NCBI RefSeq assembly: GCF_013371465.1
Contig: NZ_JABWDU010000007.1
Coordinates: forward strand, 186,001 to 250,000
DNA: 64,000 bases
Direction of reading: 5' to 3'
Source: Ensifer oleiphilus
Lineage (GTDB): Bacteria > Pseudomonadota > Alphaproteobacteria > Rhizobiales > Rhizobiaceae
Below are positions 7,640 through 16,020 of this stretch, one piece after another. Below the pieces are notes generated by a model. The model saw only the letters and a program-made list of their open reading frames with translations. It did no database searches and was not told where the DNA came from. The translations under genes were made by a program, and so were the position numbers. Position 1 is the first letter of the stretch; each line of letters starts with the position of its first letter.

Positions 7640-8988
7640 ACCTGCGGCTTTCCGACCTTTCTGCTTGCTTCGAAGGTGTCATCCCCTCCATCATCGCTAC
7701 CGCCTCGGCCGACGGCATGCCGAACATCTCTTATCTCTCGCATGTGGTGCGGGTCGACGAGGAGCATGTCGCGCTTTCGAACCAGTTTTTCGCCAAGACG
7801 GCGGCGAATGTGCGCGCCAATCCCAAGGTCACGCTCATCCTCGTTGATGGTTTTACCGGCGACCAGTTCTTGCTTGACATCGGTTTCGTGCGCTCCATCG
7901 ACGCCGGCGCGCTGTTCGACAAGATTGCCCGTCAACTCAAGGCAAGCAGTGCGCAAGTAGGCATGTCGGACGTCATGCGGCTTAGGAGCGCTGACATTTT
8001 CCGCGTGCACGGAATCGAAAAAGTTCCCTCACCGGTGGAAACTGCGTCGCCTATGGCCAGCCGCGCACCCGTCAGCCTTCCCGCCCTTGCGGAGGCGCTC
8101 AAGGCCATCGAGCAACAGGCCGAAGCCGACGAGATCATCGACAGCCTGCTCGGCGCCATTCAGCGCGTTCTCGGATATGGCAATGTGCTTGTGCTGATAC
8201 ACGACAATCATCGCGGCTGCCTGATCACCACCGGCAGCATCGGCTACCAGCGCTCGGGCCTCGGATCGGAAATCGCCGGCAGCGATGGATTGATCGGCGC
8301 TGCGGCAACGAGTGGCCAGACGATAAAGGTCAGTGACATGAGCCGCGTGCGCCGGTTCGGCGAAGCGATTGTCCTGGAGGCGGAAGGGGCTGAGAATACT
8401 TCGCGCACCGTCGCTTTCCCACAATTGCCAACGGCTATGAGCCAGATTGCCGTTCCTATGACCGCCGGCGGAACGGTGATGGGCGTACTCTTTATCGAGA
8501 GCACGGAGCGGCTCGCCTTCCGTGAAGAGGACGAGGCTGCTCTCGAGATTCTGGCGGGACAGGCTGCAAGCGCCCTCAGGGCCAGCGAACGCGAAGCGGC
8601 AGCCGCCGAGATGAGGCCAGCGGTTCTCCTGCCCGAGGCTGCCCCCGCCGGGCGAGATGTCCGCGTCGTCCATCACCGCTTCGACGACAGCGTGTTCGTC
8701 GACGGCACCTACATAGTTAAGGGCGTCGCCGGCACGCTGCTGCGCCTGATGCTTGAATGGCATCGGAGCGACGGTAGGAACGAATTCACGAACCGGGAAA
8801 TGCGGCTCGCGGTCGGCGCCCGCATGCCAGAGATCAAGGACAATCTCGAAACACGGCTCCTGCTGTTGCGTCGCCGGCTCGAAGAGAAGCAAGCACCCAT
8901 ACGCCTCGTCCGCGTTGGTAGGGGCCGTGTCCGGCTGGAGGCGGAAGGACCGCTCATCCTCGACGCGACCGCAGGCGATTACCCGTGA
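7636..8988 (+). CDS. Three-domain protein: FMN split barrel, GAF sensor, C-terminal winged-helix-like domain
   Basis: The 450-residue product joins three parts. Residues 1-130 form a PNPOx-like split barrel (PSIIATASADGMPNISYLSH, then ANPKVTLILVDGF). Residues 150-325 form a GAF domain (GYGNVLVLIHDN, then IAVPMTAGGTVMGVLFIES). Residues 345-445 resemble an OmpR-type winged helix, with a DNLETRLLLLRRRLE helix and an IRLVRVGRGRVRLEA wing. No kinase or receiver domain is present. It is translationally coupled to the preceding split-barrel gene. A cytoplasmic one-component redox or ligand sensor that binds DNA is a reasonable inference, not shown. Confidence 0.75.
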   Translation: MNLRLSDLSACFEGVIPSIIATASADGMPNISYLSHVVRVDEEHVALSNQFFAKTAANVRANPKVTLILVDGFTGDQFLLDIGFVRSIDAGALFDKIARQLKASSAQVGMSDVMRLRSADIFRVHGIEKVPSPVETASPMASRAPVSLPALAEALKAIEQQAEADEIIDSLLGAIQRVLGYGNVLVLIHDNHRGCLITTGSIGYQRSGLGSEIAGSDGLIGAAATSGQTIKVSDMSRVRRFGEAIVLEAEGAENTSRTVAFPQLPTAMSQIAVPMTAGGTVMGVLFIESTERLAFREEDEAALEILAGQAASALRASEREAAAAEMRPAVLLPEAAPAGRDVRVVHHRFDDSVFVDGTYIVKGVAGTLLRLMLEWHRSDGRNEFTNREMRLAVGARMPEIKDNLETRLLLLRRRLEEKQAPIRLVRVGRGRVRLEAEGPLILDATAGDYP

Positions 8989-9036
8989 GCTGAGTAATTT
9001 TGGCGGGCGATTCGCCGTCGCTATCTGGAGCCGATC

Positions 9037-9315
9037 TCAGAGGGAGGTGGCCCTTACGACCAGGCGAACGGCTTGTCCCTTGTGCGTGTCGCGATTCCCG
9101 AGGATCAAGATGTCCCGCTTGGCAAGTGTGGGGGCGAGGACTTTCTCGACATAAACAGCGCTGACTTGTAGCCTTTGTCTGCTAGTGATTCCGGACAACC
9201 AGTGAATGCGGTCCCGAGCGGCGCAGTGTTCGCACCAAGGCGCAATACAGCGGCAATCCCAGCCCCATCCTGATACCTCCAGCCAAAATGACAGGTATGT
9301 CGATTGCCTTAACAA
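9037..9315 (-). mobile_element. IS630-family transposase remnant
   Basis: The frame contains [20 protein letters not shown] followed by NRDTHKGQAVRLVVRAT, which parallels the IS630-family DDE block YVE.VLAPTL..GDIV.MDNL.SHKG.AVR. The normally conserved Asp of the MDNL motif is Gly here and the rest of the transposase is missing, so this is a dead fragment. No terminal inverted repeats could be identified. Confidence 0.7.
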
Positions 9316-9382
9316 GAATCCACGTCAAAGCTAGGGGGCCAAGCTGGCAGTGACGACCAAGTCGCGTGACGATCGAGATCGG

Positions 9383-9683
9383 TTATGTTCCTGACGGCAG
9401 TTCCCGCCGGAACAGGACTAAACTTGGATCATCTGCGATGTTGGTTATCTCAAAGCCCATGTCGCGCTCCGATTTCTCCACGAGGAAGGCGTTCATCGAT
9501 CGGAAATACCCCGACCGCAACCAGCATATCTGCGGGTGAGAACGCCAGAAAATCGATGATCATTGGGTCGTCTGCATGAGTCATCGCCTGCAGACGTTCG
9601 TCCGGCACTTCCTTCATGCCAGACAAGAAACGGAAAGACCAATCTTCCGGCGTAACGTGGGCGAAGAAATCGGCGACCAGCAT
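9383..9683 (-). pseudogene. GNAT N-acetyltransferase, decayed
   Basis: Two out-of-frame pieces belong to one GNAT protein. The first (from 9683) reads DFFAHVTPEDWSFRFLSGMK, then ERLQAMTHADDPMIIDFLAF. The second, in another frame from 9496 to the stop at 9383-9385, reads RDMGFEITNIADDPSLVLFR. The central acetyl-CoA-binding region (R/Q-x-x-G-x-G/A) is deleted between them. Similar GNAT genes occur in microaerobic gene clusters of rhizobia, which fits the neighbouring fixK-like gene. Confidence 0.65.
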
Positions 9684-9925
9684 TTCGTTGGCAGGGAGCG
9701 CTCCTCAAACATGGAGGCAACTCCCGATTGACTGGTTAGGCCTGCCTGGATGTCGCGGTGAACCTGCATTGTACGTTTCCTCTCTGGTCGGCGGCGTTGC
9801 TTGGTTTCCTGTTGCCCGGAAATCTTGGCCAAACGCGATCGGCGGTTGACCTCGGTCAAGGACGCGCGATGACGTTCGCGTCGCCGCACACTTCGAGGAT
9901 CTTGCAATTGGGGGTGTAGGTATGG

Positions 9926-10687
9926 TCAGCCAATCAATTGTCGCGCATCCGAGGTCTGCTGGCGCATTTTCGCCAAACACGGAGCGATCCAGTGGTTACA
10001 TTCTTCACCCTCGGCGATTGAGCGGAGCTCATCCATGCTCAGGATTGTAATGATATGTCGATCCGTCATGGCAAGAATACCGCTCCCGGCAAACTTGGTC
10101 GTGGTACGCGAGACCGTCTCGATGGTCATGCCAAGATAGTCCGCAATATCCTGCCTTGTCATGGGAAGATCGACCACCATGTGTTGTCCTATGCGGCGGG
10201 TCGCCATTCGCAGGAGGAAACTTGCGAGTTTCTCGTCTGCGCTTCGACGCGATAGCAGGACGGCTTGGTCCTGTGCCGCCGTCATCTCATCGCAGAGCTT
10301 GGAAAAGAGCAGCTCCCGCATTGCCGGTTGACGAGCGATCTCGAGCTCGAAGAGATGGCGGGAGAAACGGCGCAACTCTACCTTCGTTACGGCTTCGACG
10401 GTGTAGACATACTGGTCCTTGAAGGATACCCCCACGAGATCACCGGGTCGCAAAAAGCCGACGATTATGCGGCGACCATCGCTCAGCAGACGGATGGCGC
10501 GCACCATGCCACAAACGACTTCGAAGACCTTGGTTGCCTTGTCTCCTTCCCAGAAGACGATTGTTCCCGCAGCGAAACGTTCGAGCGGCTGGTGCCTAAA
10601 GAGAGACGATAACCCGGTTGTACTGAAAGGCGCATCTTCAATCGAGGTTTGATTTGTTGGCTGAACCAGCCTTCGTGGCATGTTCAT
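9926..10687 (-). CDS. fixK: FixK-type Crp/Fnr family transcriptional regulator
   Basis: A 253-residue Crp/Fnr protein. Residues 35-125 form the cyclic-nucleotide-like sensor barrel (FAAGTIVFWEGD, then FLRPGDLVGVSF). A long dimer helix follows, then the winged helix LPMTRQDIADYLGMTIETVS (from about residue 178). The recognition helix keeps the E-x-x-S-R pattern (ETVSR) that reads TTGA half-sites. The N-terminus lacks the Cys cluster of oxygen-sensing Fnr/FnrN, which places it with FixK. GGAGGA precedes the ATG. FixK proteins activate microaerobic genes; three matching boxes lie in this window (11915, 18557, 19089). It stands among decayed genes. The symbol reflects the subfamily, not a proven orthologue. 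Confidence 0.85.
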   Translation of the reverse strand: MNMPRRLVQPTNQTSIEDAPFSTTGLSSLFRHQPLERFAAGTIVFWEGDKATKVFEVVCGMVRAIRLLSDGRRIIVGFLRPGDLVGVSFKDQYVYTVEAVTKVELRRFSRHLFELEIARQPAMRELLFSKLCDEMTAAQDQAVLLSRRSADEKLASFLLRMATRRIGQHMVVDLPMTRQDIADYLGMTIETVSRTTTKFAGSGILAMTDRHIITILSMDELRSIAEGEECNHWIAPCLAKMRQQTSDARQLIG

Positions 10688-10853
10688 CAGGCATCCTCCG
10701 CTGATCGTGACCGATCAAGTTGACGCCAGAGGCGTGACCGGCGGACGACAGACATGCTACACATTGTTCTGGTGTGTAACAGAGTGTAACTGCTTGCCGC
10801 ACTTGATCGCTGACAAAGTGCATTCAAAACGCTTTCAGGCAAGCAGCTGGAGC

Positions 10854-11360
10854 ATGCTCGTTTCGTCGACGATGACGAGAGTTCGCCAGGTGGTTGATCA
10901 GCACCGTCAAGATGAAGGGTTCCGGGTCAGCAGCGCTGGCGATAGTCGTACAATGCGCGATTTCTTGGCGCGTGGCGACATCGAAGTCGTCCTTCTCGAT
11001 GGGGTCCTTCCCGACACAGACGGATTTGCTTTGGCCCGCGATCTTCGCGCCCGATCCAACATTCCGTTATCATGCTGACGGGCGTAACGATCTGGTCGAT
11101 CGCGTCGTCGGCCTGGGACTTGGTGCAGATGACTATTTCTCCAGCCGTTCCATTTTCGCAGATTGCTTGCACGCATCAAGGTTGCCCTGCGTCGCCACGA
11201 TCCAGCCGGCAAAGATCGGGTTGAGGCCCAGGAGGAGTATTTCGATACGGAGATTGCGCGCTTACGTAGAAAGATAGAAGCAAATCCCACCAATTTATCG
11301 CTGGTCAAGTCGGTGCGGGGAGTTGGATCTGCTCTCAGTGCCCGACCCGTTCGGCAATGA
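10854..11360 (+). pseudogene. OmpR-family response regulator, frameshifted and internally deleted
   Basis: Pieces in two frames form a receiver domain: VRQVVDQHRQDEGFRVSSAG, then IEVVLLDGVLPDTDGFALAR with the phospho-Asp, then in another frame DLVDRVVGLGLGADDYF, and back in the first frame MLARIKVALRRHD. The C-terminal winged helix survives only as EIARLRRKIEANP and LVKSVRGVG; most of the effector domain is deleted. The start is also shifted: the expected VDDDES acidic pocket appears only in another frame. A two-component regulator was lost here. Confidence 0.75.
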
Positions 11361-11798
11361 TCAAACCGCTATAGGTATGACGATGCCCCTTCGAGGATCA
11401 GATCCTTTGGCAGGCCACACATTCGGGTCAATGTTTGCGACAATCATGTAGCTGCAGTGATCTGCTCGGGCCACTGTTTTCAAATGACCCAGAAGTGCGT
11501 TCGAGACGCCAGCAGTGTCGGAGACCGTTGCCACAATAAAAACGGGCACATCGAGTATGTGGCCGTAGTTCGGGTCGGTTCCAGGATAAGCGATGCAGAT
11601 GCCTTGTACATAGCCGATTGAATTTTCAACGGTGACAATTGAGCCTTGGGAAGATGCAACATATCGGCGATTGAAGTCGCGTTCGCAGATTGACCGCCAT
11701 TGCGCGAGATTTATCGGATAATCGACGATCTCGATCAGACGGAACGCCTTGTCGACCTGATGACGAAGGATCGGTCCGGTTCGATAAGCCATTGCCAT
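11361..11798 (-). CDS. Conserved hypothetical protein, possibly GNAT-like
   Basis: The ATG at 11798 has GGGAGAAG nine bases upstream; a longer frame to 11915 has no such site. The 145-residue product has an alternating beta/alpha pattern (VDKAFRLIEIVDYPINLAQW, then GSIVTVENSIGYVQGICIAY, then FIVATVSDTAGVSNALLGHL) reminiscent of small acetyltransferases, but a convincing acetyl-CoA loop is not visible. No signal or membrane segment. It is convergent with the response-regulator remnant. A FixK-type box lies 117 bases upstream of the start, so low-oxygen control is possible. Confidence 0.6.
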   Translation of the reverse strand: MAMAYRTGPILRHQVDKAFRLIEIVDYPINLAQWRSICERDFNRRYVASSQGSIVTVENSIGYVQGICIAYPGTDPNYGHILDVPVFIVATVSDTAGVSNALLGHLKTVARADHCSYMIVANIDPNVWPAKGSDPRRGIVIPIAV

Positions 11799-11914
11799 CA
11801 ACTTCTCCCTGATAAAGCCTCGGCCAATCCGCATTTCTTTGGGCGCCCGCCTGAGCCCGTACGTTGACCGCAGCCTTTGTCCGCAAAGGATCGGGCAATC
11901 GTCCGGCAAGGTCA

Positions 11915-11928
11915 TTGATGCCGGTCAA
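11915..11928. promoter_or_regulatory. FNR/FixK-type box
   Basis: TTGAT-GCCG-GTCAA fits the FixK/Anr consensus TTGA(T/C)-N4-(A/G)TCAA. It lies between the leftward gene starting at 11798 and the rightward carbamoyltransferase remnant starting near 12070, so it could have served either. No clear -10 element is seen at the ideal distance on either side. Confidence 0.55.
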
Positions 11929-12069
11929 TGCCCTTGGTGTTGGTCCGGGGTTTGTTGGATATGTCGCCAGTCCCGGACTGCGAAAAAGCGAGAAGCACCG
12001 AGGGCAACTTTGGGATATTCACTTTGGAGTAGCATGGTTTCGGCGCAATCATGAGAGTTGCGAAACGTT

Positions 12070-12915
12070 ATGTCGATCAATCTCCATGGCCGTAGCGTCC
12101 TTTCGGTGGAGGTGCTGGATCCAGGCGAGTTGCGGTTTCCCGTGCAAATGGGCGGCGACCTGAAAGTAGCAAACCGCTCTGGTAGTGAGCGCCCACACCT
12201 TTTCCAAAATCGTCTGGCGTTCTTGCATGGGCATGAACTGCCATTCATACGGGCGGCGTTCGAGCTCGCTGCGCACGATCAAGGCGCCCATGTCGTCGGT
12301 ATCGGGCCAGACCAGTCTGCGAACGCTGCGCCTGATGAGATCAGGCAAATGGCCGCGCTGTTTGGAAGAATATTCGATGCCATCGTATGTTGCGGGCTTG
12401 CTGACGATCTCATGACTGCCCTTGCCCAACGGGCGGGTATTCCACTCTTCAATGCCCTGTCGCAGCAATACGATCCTTGCCAGCTTGTGGCTGACTTCCA
12501 GACCATGCGTGAGCTCACGCATAAGCACCTCTCAGACTTGGCGTTGGCCGTGGTTGGAAACGGCCGGCTCGGCGGGGCTCGAACACTGGCTATCGGCGCT
12601 GCCAAGGTGGGGATGAATTTCCGCCTCGTGTCGCCCAAGGAACTGTGGCCGGATCAACAATTTATGGACGCGTCAAATCCGAAGCATGGAAAAACGGTGG
12701 CAGGTGTGCCGTGCTGGAAGACGTTGCAGCTGGCGTGCTTGATGCGGACTTCCTTCACGCCAGTCGCAGGGTTTGCCACGGGGAGGATCAAGCCCGCAAT
12801 GACCACGCGGTTGCACTCCTCACGCCGTTTGGCATCAGAACGGCGACGCTTGAGGCGACCGGCAAACCGCATTGCAAGTTCATGCGCTTCGTGCCTGATT
12901 TCATCTGTCATCATG
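12070..12915 (+). pseudogene. Ornithine carbamoyltransferase (arcB/argF type), decayed
   Basis: The frame from 12070 follows the family from its first residue: INLHGRSVLSVEVLDPGELR, AAFELAAHDQGAHVVGIGP, AGIPLFNALSQQYDP, then LALAVVGNGRLGGARTLAIG and AAKVGMNFRLVSPKELWP. Near 12640 the homology moves to another frame: LEDVAAGVLDADFLHASRR, then LEATGKPHCKFMRFVPDF, after which it ends. Catalytic elements are gone: the STRTR carbamoyl-phosphate loop reads HGHELPFIR, HPTQ reads DPCQ, and HCLP reads RFVP. It is therefore non-functional. A catabolic arcB under FixK/Anr control would suit the upstream box; that origin is inferred. Confidence 0.8.
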
Positions 12916-13096
12916 CGCACAAGTCAGCAAACGACGAAGTCGGCTCGATGGACGCATCCTGAGGCAAAGCGGTCGCACCCGCGCAAAAACGGTTCCCGCC
13001 CGGAACCTGGTGCCGAAAATTGCTTGGACATGTTTGAGTTTCTTCTGAAGTATGCTGTTCGGAACCAATTCGTGGTGGGAACACCTGGGGGGAACA

Positions 13097-13885
13097 ATGC
13101 AAGCACGTCTCTTAACTATCGCAACCATGGCGTGTTTTTTGCTGGTTGGCGGTGCCTCGGCTGCCGACCTCAAGTCAGCGATGACGCCCGAAGTCCAAGA
13201 GACTGAGACTGGGGGCGGTTGGACCTTCTCGTTTGCACCTTACTTTTGGGCGGCAGGCCTGAAAGGGGACGTCGCATCCTTTGGATTGCCTGAAGCGCAT
13301 ATCGACGCAAGCTTCGGCGACATATTTGACCACCTAGAGTTCGCGGCGATGGCGATGGGTGAAGCGCGCTATGGTCCCTATAGTGTTTTCGGCGACGTGA
13401 TTTACACGAAGATTTCAGGTCAGGGTGCAACGCCACGGGGGATTGTTGCATCTGATGTCTCGGTATCTGCCGAGACCTTCGCGGGATTGCTTGGAGTTGG
13501 TTACACGATATTTGAGGATTCCGCGGCTCGACTTGATGTCGCCGGCGGCGCACGCATTTGGTCCGCAGAGAACGAAGTCTCTTTTAGTGGCGGCATTCTT
13601 GATGGACGTTCCGCAACCGACGATGCGACATGGGTCGATGCGGTCGCCGGTCTTCGAGGCACCTATTCGATCTCACCTGAAATCTATCTTACGGGCTGGG
13701 GGCTTGTCGGCGCTGGGGGAGCTGATGTCGACTGGGATGTTGCCGCCGCAATCGGATACCAATTCAACGAGACTATTTCAGCGTTGGCCGGCTATCGGGC
13801 GCTGGGAGTTGACTACAGTAAAGATGGATTCGTTTTTGACGCGGTACAGCAGGGGCCAATACTGACTCTGGAAGTCCGATTTTAG
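13097..13885 (+). CDS. Outer-membrane beta-barrel protein
   Basis: The ATG at 13097 follows GGGGGAAC; upstream in-frame codons lack a site. The 262-residue product has a signal peptide (MQARLLTIATMACFLLVGGASAAD) and then alternating amphipathic strands such as WTFSFAPYFWAAGLKG, YSVFGDVIYTKISG and ALAGYRALGVDY, ending in the terminal Phe (LTLEVRF) typical of barrel outer-membrane proteins. The size suggests an 8- to 12-stranded barrel. It is monocistronic, and function is not apparent. Confidence 0.8.
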   Translation: MQARLLTIATMACFLLVGGASAADLKSAMTPEVQETETGGGWTFSFAPYFWAAGLKGDVASFGLPEAHIDASFGDIFDHLEFAAMAMGEARYGPYSVFGDVIYTKISGQGATPRGIVASDVSVSAETFAGLLGVGYTIFEDSAARLDVAGGARIWSAENEVSFSGGILDGRSATDDATWVDAVAGLRGTYSISPEIYLTGWGLVGAGGADVDWDVAAAIGYQFNETISALAGYRALGVDYSKDGFVFDAVQQGPILTLEVRF

Positions 13886-13896
13886 CAGCTGCGCGA

Positions 13897-13923
13897 TAGA
13901 GGGCGCACGTGACGCCCGCTCTA
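13897..13923 (+). terminator. Possible terminator hairpin after the outer-membrane protein gene
   Basis: TAGAGGGCG (13897-13905) pairs with CGCC-CG-CTCTA (13913-13923), a nine-pair stem with a two-base bulge, starting 11 bases after the stop codon. No T-run follows. Confidence 0.35.
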
Positions 13924-14068
13924 CAGCTCAGTCGATATTTGGAGATTTCGTATAGCGTTGTCTCTATTTCGTCGCGTACGGAATTTCACCACTGCTTCCG
14001 CGTTCGATGCGGCAAACACCGCTCCTGGGGCCGTCGTTTAGCTGTAACGGGTAAAGCCGTAGTCAGTT

Positions 14069-15064
14069 TCAGGCTGCAATGCCGGCGATCCTGGGAATGA
14101 ACCAGAGCATTGCGCTGGTGCCGACCCCGTAGGCTATCGCCCGGCGCGCAAGGGCGGCGTGGAGACCGACCATCGTGCGCCCCGCCCAGGCAATCGCCAA
14201 GGCCCCGGCAACAAAGATGATCTGTCCCGCTTCGACGCCGAGGTTGAACGCCAGCAGGCTCAGCGGCACATCGGATTGCGGCAGGCCAATCTCCTTCAAA
14301 GCGCCGGAAAAACCGAAGCCGTGCAAGAGGCCGAAGGCGAATGCCACGACCCAGGGATAGGTTTCCGAGAGGCGCGCTTTGGTAGGTCGGGACTTGAGCA
14401 ATTCGCGCGCGACGAATGCAATGCTGAGCGCGATCGTCGCCTCCACCGGCCGTTGGGGAAGGCTGAGATAGCCCAGCGATGCTCCCGCAAGCGTGATGCT
14501 GTGGGCGACGGTGAAGGCTGTGATCGTCTTGAGCAGCATCCAGCGGTCATGGATCAGCAACATGAGCGCGAGCACAAAGATCAGATGATCGAAGCCCAAG
14601 AGTATGTGCTCAATGCCCAGCAGGAAATAGGTTCGGGCGACTTCAAGATAGGATTGGTTGCCCGCCGCAGTGAAGGAGGGAGCTTCCGGCAAAAGGCGCC
14701 CAACCTCGGTGCCGCCATTCTTGTATTCGATGCGCACCAGGGCTTCGGTCAATGTGGCCTTGAGCCCGTCGATGACGATCTTTCCATCCCGCAACCCCCC
14801 CGCACAGTCGGCGGTCCACCGCTCCAGATAGGCGCTGCCTTCGAACGACCGTGTCGGCGTTTCCCTTTCGATGCACTGTTTTGGCAGATGCGCGTCGAGT
14901 GCCAGCCGCATCCTGCCCTGCGCCGGCACTTTCCAGAGAACGGCGAAGGTTTCGTGCGCTGTTTCTCGAATGTCGAGAAAGGCCGGTCGCACCTCATGGG
15001 CGATAGCGGGAGCGCCGAGCAGCATCAGGATCGGCAGGGCGAAAAGGGCGGCAGGCGCTCTCAT
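14069..15064 (-). CDS. HupE/UreJ family membrane protein (putative metal permease)
   Basis: The start is the ATG at 15064, overlapping the stop of the upstream parvulin gene (ATGA). The 331-residue product has a signal peptide ending in AIAHEVRPAFLDI, a periplasmic beta-rich region to about residue 165, then about six membrane helices beginning at LLGIEHILLGFDHLIFVLAL. The His-rich GIEHILLGFDH segment and the FGLLHGFGFSG motif are typical of HupE/UreJ proteins, which are linked to nickel or cobalt uptake. It is the third gene of an operon with DUF3604 and PpiC-like proteins. No hydrogenase or urease genes are nearby, so the transported substrate is open. Confidence 0.8.
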   Translation of the reverse strand: MRAPAALFALPILMLLGAPAIAHEVRPAFLDIRETAHETFAVLWKVPAQGRMRLALDAHLPKQCIERETPTRSFEGSAYLERWTADCAGGLRDGKIVIDGLKATLTEALVRIEYKNGGTEVGRLLPEAPSFTAAGNQSYLEVARTYFLLGIEHILLGFDHLIFVLALMLLIHDRWMLLKTITAFTVAHSITLAGASLGYLSLPQRPVEATIALSIAFVARELLKSRPTKARLSETYPWVVAFAFGLLHGFGFSGALKEIGLPQSDVPLSLLAFNLGVEAGQIIFVAGALAIAWAGRTMVGLHAALARRAIAYGVGTSAMLWFIPRIAGIAA

Positions 15065-16020
15065 GGGCCGTCCCCCGCGGCAGTGGGTGTTTCGACGCTG
15101 ATCTGGTAGCGAGCGAGCAGTTCGGCGAAGCGTTGCCGTTCGAGTTCGGCACGCTTCGCGTTTCCCCACTCCCTTGCCACGTCGTCGCGGACGTCCTCGA
15201 GTTTTGGCATCCGGCCTGGCTCATGCTTCGAGACCCGCACCAGATGGAGGCCAAAGCTGCTGGCGATTGGTCCCGTCCACTGACCGAGCGGAGCCTTTTC
15301 GAGCCCTTCCGCAAGGCTTCCACCGAAGAACTGGTCGATGGCTGACCTACTTGTGAGCTGCACGACCGCGGGAAGCAGGGAGACATCACCAAGCGAAGCG
15401 GGGTCGGCCGTGTCGTTGCTGCGGAGGTTCGCGAGCAAGGCGGCGGCGTCCTCGGCGATCGTCTTGCCATGCCGGGTGGGATTGAGAAACACCTGCTCGA
15501 ATGCCAGCTTCGTATCGGTGGCGAAGGCTGCCGGATTGGCCTCGAGATAGTCTTCCAGTTCCGGATTGGTGGCCGTCACGGGGTCGGCGCTCAGGAACTC
15601 CATTTTCTGCCGCAGGCGGCGTCGCACGATCGCGTCGTCGCGGTCGAGCCCGAGTTCCAGCGCCTGGCGCACCAGGATTTCTTCCTTGATATAGTCGTCG
15701 ATCATGCCCTTCAGTTCGCCCGCTGTCGGGGAGCGCTGCCAGGTCTTGTCAAACAAGGCGGCCATCTGCTCGATTTTCGCCGCAGTGACCACGATCTCGT
15801 CGGGTGCCTTCGCATTGCCGCCAAGCAGACCGTTTGCGGCGAAGATCAGCAGCGCCAGCGCCAGAAAATGCAGCAAAGGCTCTCTCAAGACACGCTTCAG
15901 CATGCTCGCCGTACTCGTTTGCCTTGCGACAGGTGCCGACGGCGTGGAGGGCGTCGCGCTCGTGTCGGGTGTGCCATCGGTGGGCTCATGGCGTGTACCA
16001 GATCGGAGAGGTGTAGGCAC
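15061..16020 (-). CDS. Membrane-anchored parvulin-type peptidyl-prolyl isomerase
   Basis: The 319-residue product has a Pro/Thr/Ser-rich N-terminus, a single membrane segment (LLHFLALALLIFAANGLLGG), a SurA-like chaperone region with IKEEILVRQALELGLDRDD, and a C-terminal parvulin domain ending in SSFGLHLVRVSKHEPGRMP. It should face the periplasm. The GTG start at 16020 overlaps the end of the DUF3604 gene by 35 bases; an internal ATG at 15903, just before the membrane segment, is an alternative. Its stop overlaps the hupE-like start. A role in folding one of the operon partners is a plausible inference. Confidence 0.8.
   Translation of the reverse strand: MPTPLRSGTRHEPTDGTPDTSATPSTPSAPVARQTSTASMLKRVLREPLLHFLALALLIFAANGLLGGNAKAPDEIVVTAAKIEQMAALFDKTWQRSPTAGELKGMIDDYIKEEILVRQALELGLDRDDAIVRRRLRQKMEFLSADPVTATNPELEDYLEANPAAFATDTKLAFEQVFLNPTRHGKTIAEDAAALLANLRSNDTADPASLGDVSLLPAVVQLTSRSAIDQFFGGSLAEGLEKAPLGQWTGPIASSFGLHLVRVSKHEPGRMPKLEDVRDDVAREWGNAKRAELERQRFAELLARYQISVETPTAAGDGP

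Noticed and set aside
10803-10816. TTGAT-CGCT-GACAA upstream of the fixK-like gene, considered as a FixK box
   Set aside because: The second half-site has two mismatches (GACAA instead of ATCAA or GTCAA), so autoregulation through it is not supported.
12049-12528. Leftward 159-codon open frame
   Set aside because: Overlaps the carbamoyltransferase remnant, whose plus-strand similarity is unmistakable.
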